From assembly GCA_027016675.1 (NCBI GenBank), contig JALUSH010000036.1:1-5993 (forward strand): a stretch of 5,993 nucleotides of DNA, read 5' to 3'. Both the position numbers and the translations under genes were made by a program. The stretch comes from Thermodesulfovibrio sp. (GTDB taxonomy: Bacteria > Nitrospirota > Thermodesulfovibrionia > Thermodesulfovibrionales > JdFR-85). The notes below the pieces were generated by a model. The model saw only the letters and a list, made by a program, of their open reading frames with translations, was not told the origin of the DNA and did no database searches. This document shows positions 5,823-5,993 of this stretch, one piece after another (position 1 is the first letter of the stretch; each line of letters opens with the position of its first letter).

Positions 5823-5993
5823 CGGATAGGGTTATTAATTTTTAGCGGATTTTAATTTTGCGATTTGCCATCCATGGCAAATCGCAAAATTCCCTCGGAG
5901 ACGTACAGGATGTACCTCAAGAATGAGGGTCTCCAGAAAGTCTCCCGACTTTCTGGGGTGTCAGTTGAGACGAAAAATTAATACCCCTTATCG
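5823..5993. repeat. Nested inverted-repeat element with cloverleaf potential
   Basis: Non-coding block reaching the window edge. An outer inverted repeat, 5828-5843 against 5973-5988, matches at 15 of 16 positions (only T5832/C5984 differ) and continues weakly outward with a one-base bulge (GATA against TTATC). Inside are arm I, an 18-base-pair perfect palindrome 5854-5871/5874-5891 with a two-base centre; arm II, CCCTC 5892-5896 with GAGGG 5925-5929, enclosing a small GTAC/GTAC hairpin; and arm III, 5933-5942/5947-5956, ten perfect pairs with loop TCCC, extended by a G-U and a C-G. The arms abut almost without gaps. This architecture fits a MITE or other dispersed palindromic repeat, or a structured RNA. 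I do not recognise the family, and no open frame of note lies inside. Confidence 0.7.

Noticed and set aside
1..5993. CRISPR array, defence island or complete mobile element with transposase
   Set aside because: No regularly spaced repeats, cas-like genes or transposase motifs are present; the only mobile-like signal is the terminal non-coding repeat.

Overview
This window carries compact, AT-leaning bacterial DNA with housekeeping genes on both strands, strong Shine-Dalgarno sites and simple sigma70-like signals. Several genes encode cysteine-rich or iron-sulfur proteins: an 18-Cys ferredoxin-type protein, a PurF with all four cluster cysteines, an endonuclease III-like glycosylase and a small 8-Cys protein. 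An isolated atpB-atpE pair (Fo a and c subunits) sits apart from the other ATP synthase genes. Together these suggest an anaerobic or microaerophilic bacterium of the Nitrospirota or Desulfobacterota (former Deltaproteobacteria) type. That placement is inferred from gene style and not from a search.

Layout. Bases 2-79 are the last codons of a Fic-family protein (+). A roughly 255-base gap follows with one possible terminator. A ferredoxin-type protein (335-1150, -) has an extended -10 promoter upstream. Next come tRNA-Ala(GGC) (1394-1469, -) with its own likely promoter, a small Cys-rich protein (1567-1869, +), and an endonuclease III/MagIII-like DNA glycosylase (1849-2499, -) whose 3' end overlaps that gene by 21 bases. 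A secreted protein of unknown function (2512-3024, -) lies just upstream of the glycosylase and probably shares its transcript. purF (3126-4550, +) starts divergently. A near-consensus promoter (4595-4623) then drives atpB (4662-5336) and atpE (5369-5707), closed by a strong intrinsic terminator (5739-5775). The last ~170 bases contain no gene. They hold a nested set of inverted repeats that folds on paper into a cloverleaf with abutting arms.

How the genes work together. PurF makes phosphoribosylamine, the first step of de novo purine synthesis. AtpB and AtpE form the ion-translocating core of ATP synthase, and AtpE shows the Gln/Glu/Ser/Tyr side chains associated with Na+-binding c-rings. 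The glycosylase is a base-excision repair enzyme. The remaining genes are independent neighbours, and no multi-gene defence or biosynthetic system is visible.

The points most worth a second look are the 3'-terminal cloverleaf repeat, the Na+-type ligand set and signal peptide of AtpE, the odd purF start (TTG just after an interrupted in-frame ATG reading frame), and the glycosylase that lacks both the lyase lysine and its fourth cluster cysteine.
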